Below the pieces are notes generated by a model, which saw only the letters and a program-made list of their open reading frames with translations, did not search any database and was not told the DNA's origin. Of a stretch of DNA of 16,138 nucleotides, positions 1 to 6,096 are shown in pieces. The position numbers were made by a program, and so were the translations under genes. Origin of the DNA: Acidobacteriota bacterium (lineage in GTDB: Bacteria > Acidobacteriota > Terriglobia > Terriglobales > Acidobacteriaceae); NCBI GenBank assembly GCA_021802085.1, contig JAKAAZ010000067.1, positions 1 through 16,138 of the forward strand. Reading direction: 5' to 3'. How positions within the stretch are numbered: position 1 is the stretch's first letter; every line of letters starts with the position of its first letter.

Positions 1-243
1 GTTACCATCGAGGTCTTGCCCCAGTTTCGACGCCAGTCGATTGGCATCGAACTCTATCAAACGTTGGAGGACAGCCTGCGGGACTGGGGAGGCGGCCGCA
101 TGCAGCTCCATGTTTCCGTTGAAAATCGAGCTGCGCTGTCATTCTATCGGCGCTTGGGATATCGCGTCATCGACCGCGCTCCTGGGTATTACCTCAAAAC
201 CATCGACGCCTGGCAGATGGAAAAGGTCTTCGCCTCGAGCTAG
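1..243 (+). CDS. GNAT-family N-acetyltransferase, C-terminal part (5' end outside window)
   Basis: This is the tail of a Gcn5-related acetyltransferase, a fold that transfers an acetyl group from acetyl-CoA to an amine; the substrate cannot be told. The frame is open from base 1, so the start lies upstream. About 80 residues are visible. 'VLPQFRRQSIGIELY' resembles the acetyl-CoA-binding motif A (V-x-P-x-x-R-x-x-G-I-G), with a Q-S-I-G where Q/R-G-x-G is usual. 'VSVENRAALSFYRRLGYRV' is the typical motif B region (N-x-x-A-x-x-F-Y-x-x-L-G-F/Y). The short tail ends with TAG at 241-243. Family is fairly certain from the second motif; specificity and operon context are unknown because the gene is cut by the window edge. 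Confidence 0.8.
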   Translation, partial: VTIEVLPQFRRQSIGIELYQTLEDSLRDWGGGRMQLHVSVENRAALSFYRRLGYRVIDRAPGYYLKTIDAWQMEKVFASS

Positions 244-281
244 CGCCCTGAGTCTTTTTTTCGTTAAAGAAATGATTTTTT

Positions 282-386
282 GCCTTGTATCGGGGCATGA
301 CTTCAGTCGTAATGACCTTTGGCCTTGTATCAGGGCACGACTTCAGTCGTGCCGTAAATGGCGCTAAACAGATGGGCTTTAGCCCC
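282..386. repeat. Tandem stem-loop repeat (two 29-bp copies, 40-bp period) plus short hairpin
   Basis: Positions 282-310 and 322-350 carry the same 29-bp unit (GCCTTGTATC...CTTCAGTCGT) with two mismatches and a 40-bp period. The second copy continues into a perfect hairpin: GGCACGAC (334-341), loop TTCA, GTCGTGCC (346-353). A second small hairpin, GGGCT-TT-AGCCC (374-385), follows. The region lies between the GNAT stop and the tail of the next, minus-strand gene. It looks like a dispersed intergenic palindromic repeat; it could also act as a bidirectional terminator, though no clear T-run follows either stem. Confidence 0.6.
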
Positions 387-480
387 TGCGTCCTGCTGTT
401 GGAATCACTTCCATGAATCGAATTGTTGCATGAACTTCAGACTCAGGACACTTGCGTGCCCGCTTCGCCCGCAGCCCCTT

Positions 481-1053
481 CTACAGGCCGTTCGCTTGAA
501 TCGCTGCGAGTAGTTGACGCGTACCTTCGTCGGTACTGGGTCCGTCGGCTCGCCAATACACCTGCCCCTTCTGATTGACCAGCAGGGCAACCACCTTCTT
601 CTCGTTGGCGATATGGAGCGATCGTTTGAACCTAGGCTTGTTGACATATGCGGTTAGTATGCGGTCGCGCAAATCCTTGTCCGTGGTGTTGCTTCGCAGC
701 GCCGCATTGAACCACCAGCGGTACAGAAAATTCTCGCGCGACATGATAAGCGGCTCGTAGAAGCGAAACTTGCTGTGGCTCGACTGGATTTGCCTTGCCG
801 CGGGAATCCAGGTGTCCACGTCCGGCTGTTGCTCGCGGGCAAAGGAGAGGATGACTAGATTCAACTGCCCGGCGAAATCCCGCGGCAGGTTCAGTCGAGC
901 ATGGTTCAGGTCGGTTGCTTCGAGGGCAGGGAACTGGCCAAGCGCTGTCGCGGCCGCCGGTGTCGAGCCCCGCGCGAAGGAGCCAGCCAGAAGGCAGAAA
1001 ATCAACAGCGAAAAGACGGCGCGTGGATAGGTATCGTTAAGACGCAAGGGCAT
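481..1053 (-). CDS. Secreted thioredoxin-fold-like protein without redox cysteines (possibly ATP10-related)
   Basis: A 190-residue protein with an N-terminal signal peptide: the hydrophobic stretch 'AVFSLLIFCLLAGSFA' within the first 30 residues. The mature part reads like a peroxiredoxin/thioredoxin-type fold: 'FPALEATDLN' (entry strand), 'LNLVILSFAREQQPDVDTW' (where a CxxC would follow the strand) and 'KVVALLVNQKGQVYWRADG' (the typical 'lvd..G.i.w...G' strand pair). No cysteine remains after the signal peptide, so dithiol chemistry is excluded. The pattern recalls ATP10-like proteins, but that is a weak call. The ATG at 1053 is chosen over an in-frame TTG at 1059 because an AAGGAAG Shine-Dalgarno-like stretch lies about 8 nt before it. 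It is transcribed alone on the minus strand, facing away from mqnE. Confidence 0.6.
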   Translation of the reverse strand: MPLRLNDTYPRAVFSLLIFCLLAGSFARGSTPAAATALGQFPALEATDLNHARLNLPRDFAGQLNLVILSFAREQQPDVDTWIPAARQIQSSHSKFRFYEPLIMSRENFLYRWWFNAALRSNTTDKDLRDRILTAYVNKPRFKRSLHIANEKKVVALLVNQKGQVYWRADGPSTDEGTRQLLAAIQANGL

Positions 1054-1180
1054 AGGCAATTCTTCCTTTCTCAGCCTAACAGCACAATAAAACTATCGAG
1101 CAACTGCCCTGGCCAGGATCGCCGGCGAATCCGTTCTATAACGGCAGTGACTCTGTTGAAATTCTCTGCTACGAACACCT

Positions 1181-1267
1181 TGTCATCCTGAGCCGCAGGC
1201 GAAGGACCTCGCGGTTGCTCCGAAACCGCAAGATCCTTCGCTCCACTTCGTTTCGCTCAGGACGACA
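1181..1267. repeat. 87-bp imperfect palindromic dispersed repeat (GTCATCCTGAGC type)
   Basis: The outer arms TGTCATCCTGAGC (1181-1193) and GCTCAGGACGACA (1255-1267) are inverted with one mismatch. The centre has GCGGTT (1211-1216) paired with AACCGC (1224-1229), and between them lie GCGAAGGA / TCCTTCGC arms. The whole can fold into one long hairpin. Elements of this type are familiar as intergenic repeats in acidobacterial genomes. It occupies the otherwise empty spacer 1054-1379 between the divergent secreted protein and mqnE; I see no other gene there. Confidence 0.65.
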
Positions 1268-1379
1268 GCGCTTATTTTGGCAGAGGATGTCAACAGAGCC
1301 AACGACAGCCCCTTCCCTCTGTCCAAGCCTGCTTTCTGTTTGAGAGTTTGAGTTGTTCGCCGCTGTTCCGTCCACTATC

Positions 1380-2540
1380 ATGCATACAGGTGTAACCGTG
1401 GAAGAAACCAGGAAATCCCGGCACTCTTTCCAGACCGACGATCCTCGCCTGTCCTCGATTTCCGAAAAGGTCTTCGCCGAGCAGCGCCTAAGCTTTGACG
1501 ATGGCGTGGCGTTGTATCGCTCGGCGGACATTCTCGCCGTGGGCTGGCTGGCCAACTGGGTGCGCGAGAAGATGCACGGCGACATCGCCTACTTCAACGT
1601 CAACCGCCATATCAATCCCACCAACGTATGCGTCGCCGCGTGCCGCCTCTGCGCCTTTGGCCGCAAGAAGGACGCGCCCGGCGCCTATACCATGGCGCTT
1701 GAAGAAGCCTGGCAGCGCGCTGCCGAAGGCTACTCCGAAGCCGTCACCGAATTTCATCTGGTCGGCGGCCTCCATCCCGACCTGCAACTCGAATATTTTC
1801 TCGACCTGATCGGCGGCTTGAAACAGCGCTTTCCGAAAGTCCACATCAAGGCATTCACCATGGTTGAGATCGCATTTCTTGCCAAGCGATCCAAACTGAC
1901 CATCCGCGAGACTATCGAAAAACTCAAGGTCGCGGGCGTCGATTCCATGCCCGGCGGCGGCGCGGAAATCTTTGCCGACCGCGTGCGCCACATTATCTGC
2001 GACCACAAAATCGATGGCGATGAGTGGCTGGAAACCGCGCGCATCGCGCACCAGCTTGGTATGCGCTCCAATGCCACCATGCTCTACGGCCATGTCGAAA
2101 ATGACGAGGACCGCGTCGACCATCTGCTGCGCCTGCGCGCGCTGCAGGATGAAACCGGCGGCTTCCAGACATTTATTCCGCTCGCGTTTCATCCCGATAA
2201 CACCGCCCTCGACCATCTGCCGCGCACCAGCGGGATGACCGATATTCGCCAGATCGCCGTTGGTCGCCTGATGCTCGATAACTTCGCCCACATCAAGGCG
2301 TATTGGCAAATGATGACGGCGAAGATTGCGCAGATCGCGCTGCGCTTCGGCGCGGACGACATCGACGGCACCGTCGTGGAAGAGAAGATTTATCACGACG
2401 CCGGCGCGGAAACTCCGCAGGGCATGCGCCGCGCCGACCTGGTCCGCCTCATCACTGAAGCTGGGCGAGTTCCGGTTGAACGCGACACCCTCTATCGCGC
2501 CGTCGAGCGCAGCGGCGACACCTTTACCGTCGCGGTGTAA
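1380..2540 (+). CDS. mqnE: Aminodeoxyfutalosine synthase (radical SAM, menaquinone biosynthesis)
   Basis: MqnE joins 3-[(1-carboxyvinyl)oxy]benzoate to the adenosyl group of SAM, giving 6-amino-6-deoxyfutalosine in the futalosine route to menaquinone. The 386-residue product carries the radical-SAM cluster motif CX3CX2C (C84, C88, C91) inside 'HINPTNVCVAACRLCAFGRK'. The 'NPTNVC' and 'FGRK' context separates MqnE from MqnC, which reads 'NYTNVC...FYR'. Other MqnE-like blocks are 'FHLVGGLHPDLQLEYFLD', 'GVDSMPGGGAEIFADRVR', 'GMRSNATMLYGHVE' and 'DETGGFQTFIPLAFHPDNT'. The start is uncertain: the ATG at 1380 is chosen, but a GTG at 1398 has an AGG 7 nt upstream, and an in-frame TTG lies at 1353. 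No other mqn gene is present, so it appears unlinked here, as is common for this pathway. Confidence 0.93.
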   Translation: MHTGVTVEETRKSRHSFQTDDPRLSSISEKVFAEQRLSFDDGVALYRSADILAVGWLANWVREKMHGDIAYFNVNRHINPTNVCVAACRLCAFGRKKDAPGAYTMALEEAWQRAAEGYSEAVTEFHLVGGLHPDLQLEYFLDLIGGLKQRFPKVHIKAFTMVEIAFLAKRSKLTIRETIEKLKVAGVDSMPGGGAEIFADRVRHIICDHKIDGDEWLETARIAHQLGMRSNATMLYGHVENDEDRVDHLLRLRALQDETGGFQTFIPLAFHPDNTALDHLPRTSGMTDIRQIAVGRLMLDNFAHIKAYWQMMTAKIAQIALRFGADDIDGTVVEEKIYHDAGAETPQGMRRADLVRLITEAGRVPVERDTLYRAVERSGDTFTVAV

Positions 2541-2912
2541 GACCCCTCGGCGGACAATTTCGTCGATCCCTTGAGTGCAGCTCCGATTCAGCCTGTTTTG
2601 CGTTTGTATCAGCCGGTTTGTATCGGCCTGTTTTGTTGTATCAGGCGGGTGGCCCACCCTTTGCATGACATGGATGAGGGTGCCCCATCCTAGCGCAGCT
2701 AGGGTGGGAAGAAAAATAGCAGTCCCCCATCCTTCGCGGGGCGCCGAGATCGGGTCGCACGGGACAGCGCGTTGGCGGGAGTTACAGCAATGGTCTGTGA
2801 TCGGAGTCGTGAACCCACCGTTGCCGCCAAAAATCGCATCAAGGATGGCCCACGCTCATCCACAAGAGATTTGGCAAAACCAAAGATGTTAGCGGGTGCT
2901 GAAAACTTCTCC
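2541..2912. repeat. Repeat-rich intergenic spacer with palindromes
   Basis: No credible gene lies in this 372-bp spacer. It holds two degenerate direct copies of GCCTGTTTTG..TTGTATCAG (2591-2612 and 2626-2645), a short palindrome GGGTGG-C-CCACCC (2647-2659), and a 32-bp element (2678-2709) that is nearly identical to the one at 15557-15588. The 318-nt open frame inside it is low in ordinary protein character and is made of the repeat sequence. The spacer separates mqnE from the convergent rhomboid-fold gene and may help end transcription on both sides. Confidence 0.6.
2678..2709. repeat. Hairpin repeat, copy 1 of the CCCACCCTAGC family
   Basis: CCCATCCTAGC (2684-2694), loop GCA, GCTAGGGTGGG (2698-2708) forms an 11-bp stem with a single G-T wobble. 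The preceding GGGTGC is also shared with the second copy, at 15557-15588. Two copies about 13 kb apart in unrelated spacers indicate a dispersed element rather than a site specific to one gene. Confidence 0.7.
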
Positions 2913-3740
2913 TTAATTCATCCAGCGTTTGTCCGTGGGGTCTTTCTTGCCGTCCGGATCGATGTACCGTCCCTGCCCATCGAACTTCACATCGCGGTCA
3001 TGCTTGCGCATGTAGACCTCGAACTTCCGCGCCGCCCGCCGCCGTTTCCAGCGGTAGTATCCATTGCGCAGCGAGAAGACCCGCTCCGTCGCCGCAAAAG
3101 CGTACCCGCGCCTCGGGGCCACCTTGATGTAAATGTACCCAAACAGCGCGCCGCCCAGAGATGCCAGGGACAGAAAGCCGCTCGGCCCCTGAAACACGCT
3201 GGCCAGCGCGATCAGGATGAAGATCATCACCAGATATTTTGCGCGGATGGAAATGGGCAGAGGGAACATCAGGAATTTCTGGTCGCCCATCAGCACCGCC
3301 CACGCGGCCAACAGGCCGAAGATGCCTCCGAGAGCGCCATAAATGGTCTGGTTGGGCGACATGTGGAAGATGTGCGTGTAGGAGACGACAATCGTCGTCA
3401 GTCCCGCACCGATGACAGAGAAGAAGTAAATCTCCGTCAGCCATCGCGTTCCGTAGGTGGTCTCCAAATAGGAGCCGATGAACCATAGCGACAGCATATC
3501 GAAGGCAACCTGCAGAATTCCGCCGCTCAAAAAACTGTACGTGACCAGTTGCCAGATCGCTCCATGCATCGCCATCGTGGGGGTCAGCGCTCCCACGGCG
3601 AAAATATCGACGGCGATGCCCGGCGCAACCCAGCGCAATACCAGCAGCAGGAAAAAAATCGCAACCGTCACCAGGATGATCTTCCGGATCATCCCCGCGA
3701 ACGGAGGAAACGACAACATCATGGAACCGGAGCGCGGCAT
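2913..3740 (-). CDS. Rhomboid-fold membrane protein, predicted catalytically inactive
   Basis: A 275-residue multi-pass membrane protein with the layout of a bacterial rhomboid intramembrane protease and a basic, soluble C-terminal tail of about 65 residues. Family anchors are clear: 'WQLVTYSFL' (63-71), 'YLETTYGTRWL' (91-101), 'GAGLTT', 'IYGALGGIFGLLAAW' (133-147) and 'LGGALFGYIYI' (195-205). Yet every active-site position is changed. The catalytic Ser of GxSG is Leu137, the catalytic His before 'LGGALFGY' is Ser194, and the TM2 motif HGGxxHxxxN reads S72-GGIL-Q77-VAF-D81. Proteolysis is therefore unlikely; a chaperone or scaffold role, as for iRhoms and derlins, is inference. The start at 3740 has a GGAAG just upstream. 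It points the same way as the peptidase gene, 34 bp downstream of that gene's stop. Confidence 0.85.
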   Translation of the reverse strand: MPRSGSMMLSFPPFAGMIRKIILVTVAIFFLLLVLRWVAPGIAVDIFAVGALTPTMAMHGAIWQLVTYSFLSGGILQVAFDMLSLWFIGSYLETTYGTRWLTEIYFFSVIGAGLTTIVVSYTHIFHMSPNQTIYGALGGIFGLLAAWAVLMGDQKFLMFPLPISIRAKYLVMIFILIALASVFQGPSGFLSLASLGGALFGYIYIKVAPRRGYAFAATERVFSLRNGYYRWKRRRAARKFEVYMRKHDRDVKFDGQGRYIDPDGKKDPTDKRWMN

Positions 3741-3774
3741 ACTCTTCCAGCCTACGTCTTGATTGAGTCTGGCG

Positions 3775-5234
3775 CTACTTCTTTGGAAGCGGCGGGATAT
3801 GGAAACGGGCTGGAAACGGGAAGGCAGCTGGGCTCCGCTGTCCCGCCTGGTTGACGGAACGGATGCCGAAGATCACATTGTCCGGCGACACGGGCACGGT
3901 AACCTGCGTGACCGTGCCCACGGAGTCGTAAAACTGCCAGTCCGGCACTGACGTGTCCCGCCACACAATCTGGTACGTCGTCCCTGCCGGCGCTCCCGCA
4001 GGAGCGTCCCAGGCCAGCGTGGTGGTGTTATCGAGGACTTGCGTCACGATGCGTGCATTCTTGGGTGTGCCCGGAGCCGAAGCCAGCGTCGCCAGCGTGG
4101 CGGCATTCAACCTGGCGACACGCGCGACATAGCCAAAATCGACATACTTGAGCAGATCGCCATACTGCACGCCATTTTCCACCCGCACATCCTGGTGTTG
4201 ATGGTTGAAGTCCTCGCGCCATTCCGTGAATCGCACCGCCGGAAAGCCCTGCAGGTTGAAGGAATAATGATCTCACCCCGCAAATAGCGGTCCAGCCGGA
4301 ACACCAGCACGGGATGGAACGGCCGCCTGCCCGCTCTGCTGGTCTTGAAATACGTTGCGTCCACGTCCGCAATCGCTCGCGCCAGTTCGCGCGAAGGCGA
4401 ATCGCTTTCGCCGCCCAGCATACGGATCATTCGAAGCTGCTGCTCGCTGGCATTCGCCGGAATTCCCTCCGAGAATACGCGCACCACGTTCTTGTTCTGC
4501 AGCGTGTCGCCCGGCGTGGTGTTGCCCCCGACAATGTCGTTGTTCAGCACGCCCTCCAGGTCCCACCCCTGTTCCTTGGCGAACTTCGCCAGATGCGCGC
4601 TGCCGTAGAGTCCCTGCTCCTCGCCCGCCACCGCCGCAAACACCAGCGTCGCCGGAAAGTGCAGCTTGCTCAGTACCCGCGCGCTCTCCAGGCTCACGGC
4701 AACGCCGCTGGCATCGTCGTTCGCGCCAGGGGCAGCGCCATGCGTGTCTTCATTGCTGCTATCGCGAGAATCGTAGTGGCCCGTGACCAGGTACATGCGG
4801 CCGGCCTGCGCCGGATCGCTGCCCCGCAGCACCGCGTAGATGTTGTTCAGCGCCGTCGGCTGAGCGATTCGCGATCCCGGCGCTTGCACAAACGTATCGC
4901 GCTTCACCTCCAGGCATCCGCCGCAGGCCGCGGAGTCGGCGCGGAACTGCGCCTCAATCCAATCGGCGGCCGCCAGCACGCCCTGCCCCGCGGGCAGGTC
5001 TTTGTCATTGCTGGAAAGCGTGCTGCGATTATGGAAGCTGACCAGAGTGGAAATATCCTGCTCGATCCGCTGCGGCGAAATCTGCTGGACAGCCGCCTGA
5101 ATGCGCGGGTCGATCGGGGCCGCCTGGACGGGCGCGCCAAAATTCCGGCTATCCATCTGCGCCCGTGCTAACCCCGGCGCCAGTAGGCACGTCAACATAC
5201 CGGAAAGTACAAACTTAGCAGCGGAATTTTTCAT
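3775..5234 (-). pseudogene. Secreted M28 zinc aminopeptidase with C-terminal Fn3-like domain, frameshifted
   Basis: Intact relatives are exported di-zinc aminopeptidases of family M28. The start at 5234 is chosen because GGGGAAGG lies just upstream and a signal peptide ending 'LARA-Q' follows (residues 1-26). Metal and catalytic positions are visible: H153 (VTGHYDS), D173/D174 (ANDDASG), E205/E206 (AGEEQG) and D233 (NNDIVG). After residue 320 ('YLRG') the frame is lost; the sequence continues in the -1 frame as 'DHYSFNLQGFPAVRFTEW', which holds the last zinc-binding His, then 'NHQHQDVRVENG', and a roughly 95-residue Fn3-like domain ending at 3775. Restoring one C near 4274 on the plus strand would give the family pattern GGDH. 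If translated as read, the frame stops at 4107 with a nonsense tail. It may be a true pseudogene, a sequencing error, or recoding. Confidence 0.85.
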
Positions 5235-5305
5235 TGGACCTTCCCCTCGATCGTGCAAATATATTGGTAGTCCTGAATTCAATGCTGACTGTGCAAATCA
5301 TCGGC

Positions 5306-5333
5306 TTGACGTTCGCTGCCATTCTCTTAAACT
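5306..5333 (+). promoter_or_regulatory. Candidate sigma-70 promoter for the LysW-like gene
   Basis: TTGACG (5306-5311), a 16-bp spacer and TAAACT (5328-5333) lie in the divergent spacer between the M28 peptidase and the zinc-ribbon gene, about 65 bp before the latter's start. The -35 box is good, the -10 box matches four of six positions. Confidence 0.35.
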
Positions 5334-5398
5334 AACCTCGATGAGCTTTTCTTGGAAGCCATCATGTACCCTGAGATAAAGACGCTGAAGGAGCCGTC

Positions 5399-5593
5399 AT
5401 GCACGTTTGTCCGGAATGTGAAAACCCCTTGTCCTTTGCCGAAGATGAAGTGGATGAAGGCGAAATTGTCCTCTGCGAGGAATGCGGCGCGGAATACGAA
5501 GTCGTCAACACCGATCCGATTGAGTTGAGCAAGGTGGAAGAAAGCGGCTACGATGAAAGTGCCATCGTTTTTCATGATGAGGACGAAGAATAG
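5399..5593 (+). CDS. LysW-like zinc-ribbon protein (putative amino-group carrier-type protein)
   Basis: A 64-residue, very acidic protein with a zinc ribbon: CPEC at residues 4-7 and CEECG at 26-30, four cysteines in two CxxC knuckles, followed by 'AEYEVVNTDPIEL'. This resembles LysW/ArgW carrier proteins, in which 'CGAELEVVSLDPLEL' follows the second knuckle and a C-terminal EDWGE carries the substrate on its last Glu. Here the tail is 'HDEDEE': acidic and ending in Glu, but without the W-G signature and about ten residues longer. Carrier function is therefore doubtful, and no lysine or arginine biosynthetic gene is nearby. AAGGAG sits 6 nt before the ATG. The next gene begins 15 bp after the stop, so the two are probably co-transcribed. 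Confidence 0.75.
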   Translation: MHVCPECENPLSFAEDEVDEGEIVLCEECGAEYEVVNTDPIELSKVEESGYDESAIVFHDEDEE

Positions 5594-5608
5594 CCAGGTA
5601 GGGATCTG

Positions 5609-6001
5609 ATGAATTGTATGCATGCGGCGCGCTGGCATGGAAAGCGCGTTCCGGCTGCCGCCGTTGTGCTGGGCGCGATTGTCTGGATGACGAACGTTTT
5701 TGGGACGCCAGGGTCTGCTTTTGCCCAGGCCGCGCGGCGTTCCGTCCAGGGGCGTGTGGTGAATGCGAGCGACGTTCCCATCCGCAGCGCCATCGTTTAC
5801 TTGAGCGATACGCGCACGATGGCGGTGGAAACCTATATCACTCAGGAGGACGGCGCGTATAGCTTCGAGCAGCTCTCTCCCAATGACGACTACAAGCTTT
5901 GGGCGCAGGCCGCCGGCAAGAAGAGCCAGCCGAAAATCCTCAGTTCGTTCGACGATCGGCCCATCTTTCGCGTCATCATCCGGATCGACACCGGCAAATA
6001 A
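5609..6001 (+). CDS. Secreted carboxypeptidase-regulatory-like (Ig-like) domain protein
   Basis: A 130-residue protein with an N-terminal signal peptide (hydrophobic 'VPAAAVVLGAIVWMTNVFG', cleavage likely after 'GSAFA'), then one beta-sandwich domain of the CarboxypepD_reg type. The domain reads 'RSVQGRVVNASDVPIRSAIVYLSDT' (the usual G-x-V-x-d-x-x-g-x-P-i-x-x-A-x-V entry), 'TYITQEDGAYSFEQLSPNDDYKLWAQAAGKKS' (the d-x-x-G-x-Y-x-F-x-x-L-x-P-g-x-Y-x-l-x-A block) and a short C-terminal strand. Such domains bind or decorate surface proteins and are not enzymes on their own. A TAGGGA purine stretch precedes the ATG. It sits 15 bp behind the zinc-ribbon gene and faces rpsA across a shared terminator hairpin. 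Confidence 0.8.
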   Translation: MNCMHAARWHGKRVPAAAVVLGAIVWMTNVFGTPGSAFAQAARRSVQGRVVNASDVPIRSAIVYLSDTRTMAVETYITQEDGAYSFEQLSPNDDYKLWAQAAGKKSQPKILSSFDDRPIFRVIIRIDTGK

Positions 6002-6034
6002 ATTCGTCCTGTATCCGCCAAATCTCGTGGACCA

Positions 6035-6069
6035 AACAAAAAGCGCCGAATGCATGGCATTCGGCGCTT
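6035..6069 (-). terminator. Rho-independent terminator of rpsA
   Basis: A perfect 13-bp stem, AAGCGCCGAATGC (6041-6053) with GCATTCGGCGCTT (6057-6069) and an ATG loop. Read on the minus strand it is followed by TTTTTGTTTGG, a proper U-tract, so it ends rpsA transcription 28 nt after the stop. On the plus strand the T-tract is missing, but the hairpin may still slow transcripts from the 5399-6001 pair. Confidence 0.88.
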
Positions 6070-6096
6070 CATTCCTCTGGTACCCTTCTCGACCGC

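Noticed and set aside
282..350. Possible CRISPR-like array
   Set aside because: Only two units with an 11-bp gap, mismatched copies and an internal palindrome; no cas genes in the window.
1488..2666. A 392-codon frame on the minus strand opposite mqnE
   Set aside because: Antisense shadow of a clearly recognised MqnE gene; its translation has no family features.
2575..2892. A 105-codon open frame on the plus strand in the spacer after mqnE
   Set aside because: It is made of the repeat and palindrome sequence of the spacer, lacks a domain or ribosome-binding site, and overlaps the 32-bp dispersed hairpin.
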